Part shown: positions 46,574 to 58,532 of the stretch, piece by piece
Position numbering within the stretch: the first letter of the stretch is position 1
Layout: each line of letters begins with the position of its first letter
DNA from: Alcanivoracaceae bacterium
Lineage (GTDB): Bacteria; Pseudomonadota; Gammaproteobacteria; Pseudomonadales; Alcanivoracaceae
DNA: 64,000 nt
Reading direction: 5' to 3'
NCBI GenBank assembly: GCA_029210325.1
Contig: JARGPU010000001.1
Span: forward strand, 1,188,126 to 1,252,125
Made by a program: the position numbers and the translations under genes
The notes under the pieces: generated by a model
What the model was told of the DNA's origin: nothing
What the model saw: only the letters and a program-made list of their open reading frames with translations
The model's database searches: none

Positions 46574-47290
46574 ATGAAAGTCAGTATTTACCGTTACAAC
46601 CCGGAGACAGACCGCGAGCCGTACATGAAAGAGTACGAGGTCGACACCGGTGGCAAGGACCTGATGGTGCTGGATGTTCTGAACCTGGTTAAGGAGCAGG
46701 ACGATAGCATGGGTTACCGGCGCTCCTGCCGTGAGGGTGTGTGTGGCTCTGATGGCATGAACATCAACGGCAAGAATGGTCTGGCCTGCATCACTCCGCT
46801 GTCGGCTGCTGCGCCGGGCGTGCTGGAGGGTAAGAAGGCGCTGATTCTGCGTCCTCTGCCGGGCCTGCCTGTGATTCGTGATTTGGTTGTCGACATGACC
46901 ATGTTCTATAACCAGTACGAAAAGGTGCAGCCGTACCTGCAGAACAACACTCCGGCACCGGCTATCGAGCGCCTGCAGTCGCCGGAAGATCGCGAGAAGA
47001 TCGACGGTCTGTACGAGTGCATTCTGTGTGCCTGCTGCTCAACCAGCTGCCCATCGTTCTGGTGGAACCCGGACAAGTTCCTTGGCCCGGCTGCATTGCT
47101 GCAGAGCTACCGGTTCCTTGCGGACAGCCGCGATCAGGCCACTGATGAGCGTCTGGGTAAGCTGGATGACCCGTTCTCGCTGTTCCGTTGCCGCGGCATC
47201 ATGAACTGCGTCAGTGTCTGTCCGAAGGGATTGAATCCGACCCGGGCCATTGGCCATATCCGGGAGATGCTGCTCGAGAGGGCGGTATAA
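46574..47290 (+). CDS. sdhB: Succinate dehydrogenase iron-sulfur subunit
   Basis: 238 residues. The [2Fe-2S] cysteines are in CREGVCGSDGMNINGKNGLAC-type spacing (residues about 55-75), the [4Fe-4S] in CILCACCSTSCP and the [3Fe-4S] in CRGIMNCVSVCPKGLNP. It carries electrons from SdhA to the quinone site. It lies 12 bases after sdhA and is followed by a terminator, which ends the sdhCDAB operon. Confidence 0.98.
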   Translation: MKVSIYRYNPETDREPYMKEYEVDTGGKDLMVLDVLNLVKEQDDSMGYRRSCREGVCGSDGMNINGKNGLACITPLSAAAPGVLEGKKALILRPLPGLPVIRDLVVDMTMFYNQYEKVQPYLQNNTPAPAIERLQSPEDREKIDGLYECILCACCSTSCPSFWWNPDKFLGPAALLQSYRFLADSRDQATDERLGKLDDPFSLFRCRGIMNCVSVCPKGLNPTRAIGHIREMLLERAV

Positions 47291-47297
47291 GTAAAAG

Positions 47298-47324
47298 AGG
47301 CGACCTGCGGGTCGCCTTTTTTTT
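47298..47324 (+). terminator. Rho-independent terminator after sdhB
   Basis: AGGCGACC-TGCG-GGTCGCCT with eight T immediately downstream, eight bases after the sdhB stop. Confidence 0.92.
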
Positions 47325-47596
47325 ACCCCTGATGGCAGGGTTGATCTGCAAAATGTTGTGTTGTGTCAGTCACTTTTTGCGCATTGTGCCTAACAATGCT
47401 CAGCAAAAGGGGCTAGACTTTGGAGCAATCCGGGGTAACCCCTCGGGGACAACCAGATAAGGGAGAGTTGGCGCTCACAAAGTGCCAGTTCTTGAACTGA
47501 AGAGAAGTGGGAACGGGGCTATCTCCCTGCGGTCACCATATCGACCAGGCCAGCAGCCGGAGTATGGCATCCTTCCTCATGAGGGAACGCGCTGCA
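47325..47596 (+). promoter_or_regulatory. Long 5' region of the suc operon with hairpins
   Basis: A 270-base stretch separates the sdh terminator from the sucA start. It contains GGGGTAACCCC plus CGGGG (about 47431-47448) and a seven-base stem TGGCGCT-CACAA-AGTGCCA (about 47469-47487). A promoter pair cannot be assigned. The structured leader could be a regulatory RNA; Pseudomonadales are reported to have a sucA-II RNA motif, but I cannot test the match. Confidence 0.4.
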
Positions 47597-50431
47597 ATGC
47601 AAGACAGTTCCATGTATCGGCAATGGGGTTCCTCCCATATCGGTGGCGCAAACGCCGCTTGGGTCGATGACCTCTATGAAGACTGGTTAACCGACCCCAA
47701 TTCCGTGCCTGAAGACTGGCGCGCCTATTTTGAAAAACTTCCCGCCGTTGATGGTGCCGTCGAATCTGACGTGCCGCACTCTGCCGTGCGTGAGTATTTT
47801 CTGCTGCAGGCGAAAAACCGCTCGCGAGTACAGAAAGTTGGCGCAGGCTCGGTCAGCAGTGAGCACGAACGTCGTCAGGTGCGGGTGCTGCATCTGATTG
47901 CTGCCTATCGCAACCGTGGTCATCAGGTGGCTCGGCTCGACCCGTTGGGCCAGATGGAGCGTGAAGAGGTTCAGGATCTTGAGCTGGCTCATCACGGCCT
48001 TTCCAGTGCGGATCTGGATACCGTATTCCAGACTGGCAACCTGTTTATTGGTAAGCCGGAAGCCACACTGCGGGAAATCGTTGACTGTCTTAAAGGCACT
48101 TACTGCTCGACGGTAGGTGCGGAATACATGCATATCGTCAACACCGCAGAAAAACGTTGGTTGCAGCAGCGCATGGAAACCGTGCGTAGTCATCCGCAAT
48201 ACAGCGTCGACATCAAGAAGCATCTGCTTGAGCGCCTTACCGCAGCGGAAGGCCTGGAAAAGTATCTCGGTAACAAGTACCCGGGGACCAAGCGCTTTGG
48301 CCTTGAGGGCGGCGAGTCCATGATTCCGCTGGTCGATGAGTTGATCCAGCGAGCCGGTAGTTATGGCGTTAAGGAAGTGGTTATGGGCATGGCCCACCGC
48401 GGCCGTTTGAATGTGTTGGTCAATACCCTCGGTAAGAGCCCGGCAGACTTGTTTGGCGAATTTGAAGGCAAAAGCTTTATCGAGCAGGGCTCCGGTGACG
48501 TGAAATACCATCAGGGCTTTTCTTCGAACGTGCAAACGCCCGGCGGAGAAGTACATCTGGCGATGGCGTTCAACCCGTCACATTTGGAGATTGTCTCGCC
48601 GGTAGTGGAAGGCTCGGTACGGGCCCGTCAGGATCGTCGTGACGACCATGCGGGTGATCAAGTGGTGCCGTTATTGATCCATGGTGATGCAGCATTTGCC
48701 GGTCAGGGCGTGGTTATGGAGACGTTCCAGATGTCCCAGACCCGTGGTTTCAAAACCGGTGGCACCGTGCATGTGATCATCAACAATCAGGTAGGCTTTA
48801 CCACTCACAAGCGCGAAGACGCTCGCTCCACGGAGTACTGCACAGATGTGGCGAAAATGGTGCAATCGCCTATTTTTCATGTCAATGCGGATGATCCGGA
48901 AGCGGTGTATTTCGTTACTCAGGTGGCGGTCGATTATCGTCAGCAGTTCAAGAAAGATGTGGTTATCGATCTGATCTGCTACCGGCGCCTTGGCCACAAT
49001 GAGGCGGATGAGCCGTCTGCTACTCAGCCGCTGATGTACAAGAAAATCAAATCCCATCCGACTACTCGCACGCTGTATGCAGAGCAGTTGATGCGCGAAG
49101 GGGTTATTAACGAGGCAGACAATGCCCGTTTTATCGAGGACTACCGCAATCTGCTCGACGAAGGCACTCATGTCGTCAAGAGTTTGGTGAGAGAGCCCAA
49201 TAAAGCTTTGTTTGTTGATTGGTCTCCCTATCTGGGGCATACGCTCAGCGATGATTGGGATAGTTCTTTCAAGCTTAAGCGTTTGCAGGAGCTTGGTGGT
49301 CGACTGGAGACCATTCCGGAAGGCGTAGTGCTGCAGCGCCAGGTCAAAAAGATTGTTGAGGACCGGCAGAAAATGACCGCCGGTGCCATGTCGATCAATT
49401 GGGGCTACGCCGAAACCATGGCATATGCCACCTTGCTTGATGAGGGCGTGCCCGTGCGGCTCACTGGTCAGGATGTGGGCCGTGGTACGTTCTCGCATCG
49501 TCATGCGGTGCTGCACAGCCAGAAAAATGGTGAGGCCTACGTGCCACTGCAGCATATTGATCCAGCTCAGCCGCCGTTCGATATTTATGACTCGCTGCTT
49601 TCTGAAGAGGCCGTGCTGGCCTTTGAGTACGGATACGCGACGACCACGCCACAGGCATTAATCATCTGGGAAGCGCAGTTCGGCGATTTCGCTAATGGTG
49701 CTCAGGTGGTGATCGATCAGTTTATTTCTTCCGGTGAGTCGAAGTGGGGACGCATATGTGGCTTAACGCTGCTGTTACCCCATGGCTACGAAGGCCAGGG
49801 GCCTGAACATTCCTCCGCCCGCCTTGAGCGTTTTCTGCAGCTTTGTGCTGAGCAAAATATTCAGGTGTGTACGCCGACCACGCCGGCGCAGATTTATCAC
49901 CTTATCCGCCGTCAGGCGTTGCGCCCAACCCGTAAGCCGCTGGTGGTGATGAGCCCGAAGAGTCTGCTGCGTCACAAGCGGGCAATCTCGACGATCGAGG
50001 AATTATCTGAAGGTCGCTTTGAAACGGTGCTTGCGGATACCGATGTAAATGCAGAAGAGGTAACTCGTCTGGTGCTGTGTGGCGGCAAGGTCTACTACGA
50101 CCTGCTTGAGAAGCGCGAGAACGATGCCATTAGCAACACCGCGATTGTCCGGATTGAGCAACTTTATCCATTTCCGGAGCAGCGTTTGCAGGAAATCATC
50201 GCGCCTTACAGCAATCTGAAACATGCTGCCTGGTGTCAGGAAGAGCCGCAGAACCAGGGAGCCTGGTACTGCAGTCAGCATCATATGCGCCACGTGATTC
50301 AACAGCACAATGCCCAGCTGTATCTGCAATATGCGGGCCGAGAAAGCGCAGCTGCCCCGGCAGCTGGGTCAATGGCCTTGCACGTAGAGCAGCAGCAACG
50401 ATTGATTAACGATGCATTTGGCATCGAATAA
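47597..50431 (+). CDS. sucA: 2-oxoglutarate dehydrogenase E1 component
   Basis: 944 residues, typical for SucA. ATG 47597 gives MQDSSMYRQWGSSHIGGANA, like other SucA starts, with GAGGGA about 10 bases upstream; the frame opens 30 codons earlier without support. The thiamine-diphosphate region includes EVVMGMAHRGRLNVLVN and the GDAAFAGQGVVMET segment; DICYRRLGHNEADEPS follows. It decarboxylates 2-oxoglutarate and passes the succinyl group to SucB lipoate. Next gene sucB starts 37 bases downstream. Confidence 0.97.
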   Translation: MQDSSMYRQWGSSHIGGANAAWVDDLYEDWLTDPNSVPEDWRAYFEKLPAVDGAVESDVPHSAVREYFLLQAKNRSRVQKVGAGSVSSEHERRQVRVLHLIAAYRNRGHQVARLDPLGQMEREEVQDLELAHHGLSSADLDTVFQTGNLFIGKPEATLREIVDCLKGTYCSTVGAEYMHIVNTAEKRWLQQRMETVRSHPQYSVDIKKHLLERLTAAEGLEKYLGNKYPGTKRFGLEGGESMIPLVDELIQRAGSYGVKEVVMGMAHRGRLNVLVNTLGKSPADLFGEFEGKSFIEQGSGDVKYHQGFSSNVQTPGGEVHLAMAFNPSHLEIVSPVVEGSVRARQDRRDDHAGDQVVPLLIHGDAAFAGQGVVMETFQMSQTRGFKTGGTVHVIINNQVGFTTHKREDARSTEYCTDVAKMVQSPIFHVNADDPEAVYFVTQVAVDYRQQFKKDVVIDLICYRRLGHNEADEPSATQPLMYKKIKSHPTTRTLYAEQLMREGVINEADNARFIEDYRNLLDEGTHVVKSLVREPNKALFVDWSPYLGHTLSDDWDSSFKLKRLQELGGRLETIPEGVVLQRQVKKIVEDRQKMTAGAMSINWGYAETMAYATLLDEGVPVRLTGQDVGRGTFSHRHAVLHSQKNGEAYVPLQHIDPAQPPFDIYDSLLSEEAVLAFEYGYATTTPQALIIWEAQFGDFANGAQVVIDQFISSGESKWGRICGLTLLLPHGYEGQGPEHSSARLERFLQLCAEQNIQVCTPTTPAQIYHLIRRQALRPTRKPLVVMSPKSLLRHKRAISTIEELSEGRFETVLADTDVNAEEVTRLVLCGGKVYYDLLEKRENDAISNTAIVRIEQLYPFPEQRLQEIIAPYSNLKHAAWCQEEPQNQGAWYCSQHHMRHVIQQHNAQLYLQYAGRESAAAPAAGSMALHVEQQQRLINDAFGIE

Positions 50432-50468
50432 CCGAATAACGGATCAATAAAAGGACGCAGGACAGATC

Positions 50469-51671
50469 ATGTCTATTGAAATCAAAGCTCCGCAGTTTCC
50501 CGAGTCCGTGGCTGACGGTACCGTCGCAACCTGGCACAAGCAGGAAGGTGATCGTGTCAGTCGTGATGAGTTGCTGGTGGATATTGAGACCGACAAGGTG
50601 GTGCTCGAAGTCGTGGCGCCAGCGGATGGTGTGCTGACCAAGATTCACCACGGTGAAGGTGACACCATTGAAAGCCAGGCATTACTGGCAGTGCTCGAAG
50701 CGGGCGCGGGTGCTGGGCCGGCGGCAGAAACAAAATCAGAGCCGGCCGCCGCGCCAGTTGCCACAGAAGATAAGGCGCCAGTGGCAGGCCCGGCAGCGCG
50801 CAAGCGCCTGGCGGAAGCCGGTTTGGATGCCAGCAAGGTTGAGGCCACTGGCAAGGGCGGGCGAATTACCCGTGATGATGTGGATAACGCGCTGAAGCAG
50901 CGCGAGCAGCAGAAAGCCTCAGCGCCAGCTGCGCCGGCTGCGGTTGCCCCGGTGCCTGTGGCAAATGGTGATCGTGAAGAGCGTCGCGTGCCGATGACCC
51001 GGCTGCGTAAGCGCATTGCCGAGCGTCTGGTGGATGCCCAGCATAACGCTGCCATGTTGACCACTTTTAACGAAGTTAACATGAAGCCGATCATGGATAT
51101 GCGCAAGCATTACCAGGCCGACTTTGAAAAGGCCCATGGTGTTCGTCTTGGCTTTATGAGTTTCTTCGTGCGTGCTTGTGTGGAGGCGCTGAAACGTTTC
51201 CCCATGGTGAATGCCTCAATTGATGGTGACGACATCGTTTACCACGGCTACTACGACGTCGGCGTTGCCGTGTCCGGTGATCGCGGCCTTGTGGTTCCCG
51301 TGTTGCGCGATGCAGATCAGAAAGGACTGGCAGAAGTCGAAACAGATATTATCGAGTTTGGCAAGAAAGCCCGGGAAGGCAAGCTGTCGATTGAAGAGAT
51401 GACCGGTGGAACCTTTACTATTTCCAATGGTGGTGTGTTTGGATCGCTGATGTCGACGCCGATTCTGAACCCGCCGCAAACAGCCATTCTAGGCATGCAT
51501 AAGATTCAGGAAAGGCCGATGGCAGTAGATGGCAAGGTGGAAATCCTGCCGATGATGTATCTGGCAGTCTCTTATGACCACCGACTGATTGATGGCCGTG
51601 AAGCGGTGCAGTTCCTCGTGGCCATCAAGCAGTTTATTGAGGATCCGGCGCGTTTGTTGCTGGATATCTGA
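50469..51671 (+). CDS. sucB: 2-oxoglutarate dehydrogenase E2 component (dihydrolipoyl succinyltransferase)
   Basis: 400 residues: one lipoyl domain (Lys in [12 protein letters not shown]), an Ala/Pro linker, an E1/E3-binding peripheral domain ([20 protein letters not shown]) and the catalytic domain with [17 protein letters not shown] and the active-site HRLIDGREA. It forms the core of the complex and makes succinyl-CoA. It sits between sucA and lpd in one operon. Confidence 0.97.
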   Translation: MSIEIKAPQFPESVADGTVATWHKQEGDRVSRDELLVDIETDKVVLEVVAPADGVLTKIHHGEGDTIESQALLAVLEAGAGAGPAAETKSEPAAAPVATEDKAPVAGPAARKRLAEAGLDASKVEATGKGGRITRDDVDNALKQREQQKASAPAAPAAVAPVPVANGDREERRVPMTRLRKRIAERLVDAQHNAAMLTTFNEVNMKPIMDMRKHYQADFEKAHGVRLGFMSFFVRACVEALKRFPMVNASIDGDDIVYHGYYDVGVAVSGDRGLVVPVLRDADQKGLAEVETDIIEFGKKAREGKLSIEEMTGGTFTISNGGVFGSLMSTPILNPPQTAILGMHKIQERPMAVDGKVEILPMMYLAVSYDHRLIDGREAVQFLVAIKQFIEDPARLLLDI

Positions 51672-53162
<1,491 letters not shown>

Positions 53163-53250
53163 CACAGAACGAAGGTTGATTCGGTGGCCCACAAGGTCGC
53201 TGGGTTGTTTCGGAGAGCAGTTCCTTAACGGAAGATAACGGGATCAGAAC

Positions 53251-54420
53251 ATGAATCTCCATGAATATCAGGGCAAACAGCTGTTTGCTGAATACGGACT
53301 ACCGGTTTCCAAAGGGTTTGCTTGCGATACCCCGGAAGAGGTGGCGGCAAAGCTTAAAGAAATCGGTGGCACTGAGTGGGTCGTCAAGGCCCAAGTGCAT
53401 GCCGGTGGTCGTGGTAAGGCTGGTGGCGTCAAGCTGGTCAAGTCTGCAGAAGAGGCCGCTGAGTTCGCCAAGAAGTGGCTCGGCCAGCGCCTGGTAACTT
53501 ATCAGACTGATGAACATGGTCAGCCGGTTTCCAAGATTCTGGTTGAGTCCTGCACTGACATTGCTCAGGAATTGTATCTTGGTGCAGTGCTCGATCGTGC
53601 CAGTCGTCGGATCGTCTTTATGGCGTCTACGGAAGGTGGCGTGGAAATCGAGAAGGTTGCCCACGAAACTCCGGAAAAGATCCTCAAGGCGGCGATTGAT
53701 CCGCTGGTTGGCGCGCAGCCCTATCAGGCTCGCGAAATTGGTTTCAAGCTCGGTTTGAATGCCGGGCAGATTAAGCAGTTCACCAAGATTTTTCTTGGTC
53801 TGGCGAAGTTGTTTGAAGAGAACGATCTGGCGTTGCTGGAAGTAAACCCACTGGTCATCACCAAGGAAGGCAACCTGCATTGTCTGGATGCCAAGATCAA
53901 TCTGGATGGTAGTGCGCTTTATCGCCAGCCCAAGCTGAAGACAATGGAAGACCCCTCTCAGGAAGACGAACGCGAACGTCGTGCGGCGGAATGGGAGCTG
54001 AACTATGTGGCGCTTGATGGCAACATCGGCTGCATGGTCAACGGTGCCGGTCTGGCCATGGCGACCATGGACATCATCAAGCTGAAGGGCGGGGCTCCGG
54101 CCAACTTCCTTGATGTTGGCGGTGGTGCTACCAAAGAGCGCGTCACCGAAGCGTTCAAGATCATTCTCTCCGACAGCAATGTGAAAGCCGTGCTGGTGAA
54201 TATTTTTGGCGGTATTGTCCGTTGCGACATGATTGCCGAAGGTATTATCGGCGCGGTCAAGGAAGTGGGCGTTAAGGTGCCAGTAGTCGTTCGCCTTGAA
54301 GGTAACAACGCCGAGCTGGGCAGCAAGAAACTGGCTGAAAGCGGCCTGAACATTATCGCAGCAACCGGTTTCAACGATGCCGCCGAGCAGGTCGTGAAAG
54401 CCGTCGGGGGTGCAGCATGA
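53251..54420 (+). CDS. sucC: Succinyl-CoA synthetase beta subunit (ADP-forming)
   Basis: 389 residues, usual length. [19 protein letters not shown] opens the ATP-grasp domain, with [17 protein letters not shown] as nucleotide loop and the [13 protein letters not shown] region in the ligase domain. With SucD it turns succinyl-CoA into succinate while making ATP. Its stop overlaps the sucD start by four bases (ATGA). Confidence 0.98.
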   Translation: MNLHEYQGKQLFAEYGLPVSKGFACDTPEEVAAKLKEIGGTEWVVKAQVHAGGRGKAGGVKLVKSAEEAAEFAKKWLGQRLVTYQTDEHGQPVSKILVESCTDIAQELYLGAVLDRASRRIVFMASTEGGVEIEKVAHETPEKILKAAIDPLVGAQPYQAREIGFKLGLNAGQIKQFTKIFLGLAKLFEENDLALLEVNPLVITKEGNLHCLDAKINLDGSALYRQPKLKTMEDPSQEDERERRAAEWELNYVALDGNIGCMVNGAGLAMATMDIIKLKGGAPANFLDVGGGATKERVTEAFKIILSDSNVKAVLVNIFGGIVRCDMIAEGIIGAVKEVGVKVPVVVRLEGNNAELGSKKLAESGLNIIAATGFNDAAEQVVKAVGGAA

Positions 54421-55292
54421 GCGTACTGATCAATAAAGAAACCCGGGTTATCTGCCAGGGCTTTACCGGCTCTCAGGGTACTCTCCACTCTGAGCAGGCG
54501 ATTGCCTACGGTACCAAGATGGTTGGCGGTGTCACGCCGGGCAAGGGTGGTCAGACCCATCTCGGCCTGCCGGTTTTCAATACCGTGCGCGAAGCAGTGG
54601 AGGCCACCGGTGCTAACGCGTCAGTGATCTATGTGCCTGCGCCATTCTGCAAGGACTCCATTCTGGAAGCCGCGGATGCGGGTATTGAGCTGATCGTCTG
54701 CATCACTGAAGGTGTGCCGGCGCTGGACATGCTTGAGGTGAAGGAATATATCGTCCGTAAGGGTGGTATCCGTCTTATCGGTCCGAACTGCCCGGGCATT
54801 ATTACTCCGGGTGAGTGCAAGATTGGCATCATGCCGGGCCATATTCATCAGCCGGGCAAGGTGGGTATTGTTTCCCGTTCTGGCACGCTGACTTACGAGG
54901 CGGTTAATCAGACCACTGCACTGGGCTTTGGTCAGTCTACCTGTATCGGTATTGGCGGTGACCCGATTCCGGGCATGACCTTTATTGATGCACTGAGTCT
55001 GTTCCAGAATGACCCGCAGACCGAGGCGATTATCATGGTTGGCGAGATTGGCGGTAGCGCAGAAGACGAAGCCGCTGCGTTTATCAAAGAACATGTTACC
55101 AAGCCGGTAGTGTCTTACATAGCTGGCGTGACTGCGCCTGCGGGCAAACGTATGGGCCATGCTGGCGCTATTATTGCCGGCGGTAAGGGGACTGCTGATG
55201 AGAAGTTCGCCGCGCTGGAAGCTGCCGGCGTGAGAACCGTACGCAACCCGTCCGAGATGGGTTTGGCTCTTAAAGAGCTGACCGGCTGGTAA
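54417..55292 (+). CDS. sucD: Succinyl-CoA synthetase alpha subunit
   Basis: 291 residues. The CoA-binding domain starts [20 protein letters not shown] and the phospho-His is in [14 protein letters not shown]. It forms the active site with SucC. It is the last gene of the suc operon and is followed by a strong terminator. Confidence 0.98.
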   Translation: MSVLINKETRVICQGFTGSQGTLHSEQAIAYGTKMVGGVTPGKGGQTHLGLPVFNTVREAVEATGANASVIYVPAPFCKDSILEAADAGIELIVCITEGVPALDMLEVKEYIVRKGGIRLIGPNCPGIITPGECKIGIMPGHIHQPGKVGIVSRSGTLTYEAVNQTTALGFGQSTCIGIGGDPIPGMTFIDALSLFQNDPQTEAIIMVGEIGGSAEDEAAAFIKEHVTKPVVSYIAGVTAPAGKRMGHAGAIIAGGKGTADEKFAALEAAGVRTVRNPSEMGLALKELTGW

Positions 55293-55340
55293 TAGTGTCC
55301 GTGTCGTCCACAGGACGATGCGGCGGCACGGCGCATTATG

Positions 55341-55371
55341 ACAAGGCCCGCTAAGCGGGCCTTGTTTTTTT
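55341..55371. terminator. Terminator of the suc operon
   Basis: CAAGGCCCGC-TAA-GCGGGCCTTG (stem of ten) with seven T at 55365-55371. It touches the stop of the convergent PA3496-type gene, so it may serve both. Confidence 0.92.
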
Positions 55372-55606
55372 AATGCACGGTATCTTCGTCGTCGAGCTCG
55401 AAGAATTCGTACTCATTCAGCTCGCGTTGCAGACGTCTCTCTTCAAGCCGGTTCTCTATGCGGTGGCGCATGTCGAGGTTGAAGCTTTTAGAGCGACTGT
55501 TCTGGACGTCCGCTTCTTCCTGCTCTTCTTCGATGAAATCAGCATCTTCGTTCATCAGCAAATCATCCGTTTCGTCTTGATCGGTATTAATGCGATTGCT
55601 GGCCAT
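55370..55606 (-). CDS. PA3496-family putative envelope-integrity protein
   Basis: 78 residues: an acidic N-terminal half (TDQDETDDLLMNEDADFIEEE) and a basic, helical second half (DMRHRIENRLEERRLQREL) ending ELNEYEFFELDDEDTVH. Small, charged proteins of this layout are widespread in Pseudomonas relatives and usually labelled PA3496 family. ATG 55606 has GGGGA just upstream; the open frame continues to 55675. Confidence 0.75.
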   Translation of the reverse strand: MASNRINTDQDETDDLLMNEDADFIEEEQEEADVQNSRSKSFNLDMRHRIENRLEERRLQRELNEYEFFELDDEDTVH

Positions 55607-55815
55607 GACGGTCCCCATGTTGTTGTCGGGGTCCGCGCGCGCCCGGAGGCATATGCACGGCTCCCTGAGTATCACATGACTGCCAGTTCGAGAGGTCAGG
55701 CAAACGGATAGATTGCATCGCTCTCTTGGCGCCTATATAGCGCCGCCGCCGCCATTCGACAAGTATTTTTTTTAATCGTGGAATTTTTGCCAGACAAATG
55801 GTTGTGCAGCGGAGG

Positions 55816-56688
55816 TCAGTGGTCGCCCTGACCTCGCCCGCGCAGGGTTACTGCAAAGATACCGCTGAGGATAATCAGGGTGCAGCCGGCCAGCATCCAA
55901 TGGTCTGGAAGGTGATCCCAGATCAGCCAGTCAATCAGCGCCGCAGCTGGCACAGCGACATAGCCCAGGGGAGCCACCAGGCTGGTCGGCGCGTGGGTAT
56001 AGGCGCGGTTGTATAGCACCATGGTCAGAAAGATAGACAGGCCGACGTAGAGCAAAGCAGGCCACTGGGCCGCAGAGACAGGACTGAAATGGGCTAATCC
56101 CATTGGAGTGGAAGCGATAAAGGAGATGAAGAAGTAGTAAAACAATACCCGTGTTGCTGGTTCGCTGGTGGATAGTGCGCGGGTAGTTGCCATGGAAATG
56201 GCCAATCCGACGCCTGCAAACATGCCGAGCAGGTGGCCCGGATTAATGCTGCCAGTATCCGGGCGCAGAATCAGCAGCACGCCCACGAAGCCAGACAGCA
56301 GGGCTACCCAGCGTACTGCTGGAACTCTTTCGCGAAGCCATACAAAAACGATGAGTGGCACCCACAAGGGGGCTGCAGAGCGCAGCACGCTGGCATCTGC
56401 GAGGGCAATAAAAGGCAGGGCAAGATAGTAGGTGGTAAAGCCAAGCCATCCACCTAACGAGCGTACCAAGTGAAGGCCGGGGCGCTGGGTGCGTAAGCCC
56501 TCAATGCCCTGACGCAGCACCCAAGGCAGAGTTAGCAAGGCGCACAGCCCATACTGACACCAGACGATAAACCACGGCGACAGGCTATCGCTAAGGTACT
56601 TGGCGCTGGCCGCAGCGGTGCTGGCTACCAGACTGGTAGCCAGCGCATAGCTAATACCGAGTACAGGGTTGTGGCGGTCGCTGTGCAT
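55816..56688 (-). CDS. EamA/DMT-family transporter
   Basis: 290 residues with ten membrane helices in two EamA repeats. Landmarks are RSLGGWLGFTTYYLALPF, RSAAPLWVPLIVFVWLRERV and GYVAVPAAALIDWLIW. Family members export amino acids or other small metabolites; substrate unknown. ATG 56688 gives the family length; an upstream frame to 56811 is Pro/Thr-rich and lacks family similarity. Confidence 0.88.
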   Translation of the reverse strand: MHSDRHNPVLGISYALATSLVASTAAASAKYLSDSLSPWFIVWCQYGLCALLTLPWVLRQGIEGLRTQRPGLHLVRSLGGWLGFTTYYLALPFIALADASVLRSAAPLWVPLIVFVWLRERVPAVRWVALLSGFVGVLLILRPDTGSINPGHLLGMFAGVGLAISMATTRALSTSEPATRVLFYYFFISFIASTPMGLAHFSPVSAAQWPALLYVGLSIFLTMVLYNRAYTHAPTSLVAPLGYVAVPAAALIDWLIWDHLPDHWMLAGCTLIILSGIFAVTLRGRGQGDH

Positions 56689-56900
56689 GGTGTCTGGCTC
56701 TTCGGTGTCGGGCTGTGGCTGGTTGTAGCCTGCAGGGGCGCCAAGTATCGATGTATGCGGCGCAGATGTGAATCTGCGGAGGTTATCAGTTGATGCGCCA
56801 GAAGCGGGCATTCGTCATGGACTTGTCTGGAGGTTCCTTTGTAAAGTGCAGGTGATTTGCACTGTCCGCCGGGCAGATATTACAGAGGAATCAGGAAGCT

Positions 56901-58532
56901 ATGGTGAGTGCCCTGCTGATTGTTGGTCTGACCCTTTTTTTAATGGGTACCGTCATGTTGGGGATGGACGCCCAGCACCGCGGCAGGAGTTCGTTGATGT
57001 TTGCCCTGCCATTTGCCGGCAGTGGCTATATTCGGCATTTCTGGTCTGATGTCTGGTTGGCTGCCCTGTTACGGGTTTCCGGCGCCACGTTGGTGGTGAT
57101 TTCCGCGGCCGTTGCGGTGGCGCGGGATCCTCTGGTGCTAGAGCAGCCGCGTCGTTTGTTTGGTGTCAGTGCGCCTGCGGAGCTGGTTGGTAGCAAGCGT
57201 GCGGAGATCAATACCTTTGCCAACTCTCAGGAAGCGGTGCTGCTGGCCATTCGCAGTGACGCCAACCCGATGTTGTCCGGACGTTTGCGTGGCCAGCCAT
57301 TTTTGTATAGTCATGCCAAGCTAGTTGGTGGAGTGCTATCGGCGCAGCAGGGCGAAGGGTTTATTCCGGATATCGAGGTTCGCATTCTGCTTAACCTGGA
57401 CCCCTCGACGGTGACACAGGAGCGGCAGACCTTTTATGTCAGGCCAGCGGATGAGTCCGCTCCGGAGTTGCAGATTACCTGGCGAGCGGAGGACGGCGGC
57501 ACACCGCACACGGAGATCATCCGCGGCGGCTACCAGATGGAGTTGCAGTTAAGCCGCCGAGACGCGCATACCCTGACCGGTTTTATGCAGGTTATTCTGC
57601 CGGATCCGGATCGTAGCTATCTGTCTGGTGAGCTTGCCGTGCGTACCAACAATCTGCGTTTTATCAGAGACCGGGTCGACTTGACCTATGATCATCCAGA
57701 CACGCTGGAATACGTCGGTCGTCAGTATCTGGAAACCCAGTTTCCTGAAAAAACGGTCAGCAGCATCCAGTTCAGCGACACTCGCTTGTTGATGAGCGAA
57801 AGCGGAGGCGTCAGTGTTGCCACCGTCACCCTGGTGAATGGTCGTATTGAGCAGCGAGTGCTGAAGTTTGATCGGGCAGACATTGGCTGGGCGGTGCGGC
57901 CGGGCAAGATGGAGACCCGGGTGTTGGCAGAAGGAGGCAATCAGCAGCTACGTCTGGTGGTTCCTGGTGCTACCACTCAGCGTGGTCAGGTTGCGGCTGA
58001 GGTGCCGCCACCGGTGACACTGGAGTTTGCTTCGCTGGATACCCTGACTGGTCAGCAGGGAGTTATTCATCAGGCTGACGGCCGCACCCGTGAGGGGATT
58101 CTGCGTGGCCTGCGTCGCAATCGTTTGTTTATTGAGTCTAATGTGGCTGGCGGAACGGCAGAGTTTTCCTTTGCTGAGCAGGAGCTCAAATATATTGTCC
58201 TTGCCAGTGGTCAGCAGGTGTTGCTGGCTGGTGTTAAGCTGCTTCAGGACAGCTTGCCAGAAGCTCAGTCTACTGGGCAGGAAGAGACTGTTGCCGAGGA
58301 GCCACAAGAGCCTGAGGCGCCGCCTGAAACAGCCGCAGAGACTGCGCCGGAATATACCGCCATGGTTGGCCGTGAAGTCACCATCACCAGCCGTGATACG
58401 CGCACAAGAACGGGCATTCTGACAGCGGTGACCGAGCGTCAGCTGACTCTCAGTGTGCGAGTCGGTGCCGGTAGTCTGGAGTACTTCTACTCACCGGCCG
58501 ATATTGTTTCTCTGACGGAAGTGACGCGATGA
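56901..58532 (+). CDS. Membrane-anchored protein with two SH3/Sm-like repeats
   Basis: 543 residues. One N-terminal helix (about 3-22) and a second (about 50-73) anchor it; the rest is beta-rich and probably outside the cytoplasm. Two C-terminal repeats of about 55 residues can be aligned: residues 378-433 (REGILRGLRRNRLFIES) and 488-543 (RTGILTAVTERQLTLSV), the latter after a Pro/Glu linker. Their strand-turn-strand pattern resembles SH3 or Sm-like barrels. No known family. It is coupled to the TIGR01777 gene by an ATGA overlap. Confidence 0.65.
   Translation: MVSALLIVGLTLFLMGTVMLGMDAQHRGRSSLMFALPFAGSGYIRHFWSDVWLAALLRVSGATLVVISAAVAVARDPLVLEQPRRLFGVSAPAELVGSKRAEINTFANSQEAVLLAIRSDANPMLSGRLRGQPFLYSHAKLVGGVLSAQQGEGFIPDIEVRILLNLDPSTVTQERQTFYVRPADESAPELQITWRAEDGGTPHTEIIRGGYQMELQLSRRDAHTLTGFMQVILPDPDRSYLSGELAVRTNNLRFIRDRVDLTYDHPDTLEYVGRQYLETQFPEKTVSSIQFSDTRLLMSESGGVSVATVTLVNGRIEQRVLKFDRADIGWAVRPGKMETRVLAEGGNQQLRLVVPGATTQRGQVAAEVPPPVTLEFASLDTLTGQQGVIHQADGRTREGILRGLRRNRLFIESNVAGGTAEFSFAEQELKYIVLASGQQVLLAGVKLLQDSLPEAQSTGQEETVAEEPQEPEAPPETAAETAPEYTAMVGREVTITSRDTRTRTGILTAVTERQLTLSVRVGAGSLEYFYSPADIVSLTEVTR

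Noticed and set aside
47687-48556. A 289-codon minus-strand frame in sucA
   Set aside because: Antisense to the conserved thiamine-diphosphate region of SucA; no family features.
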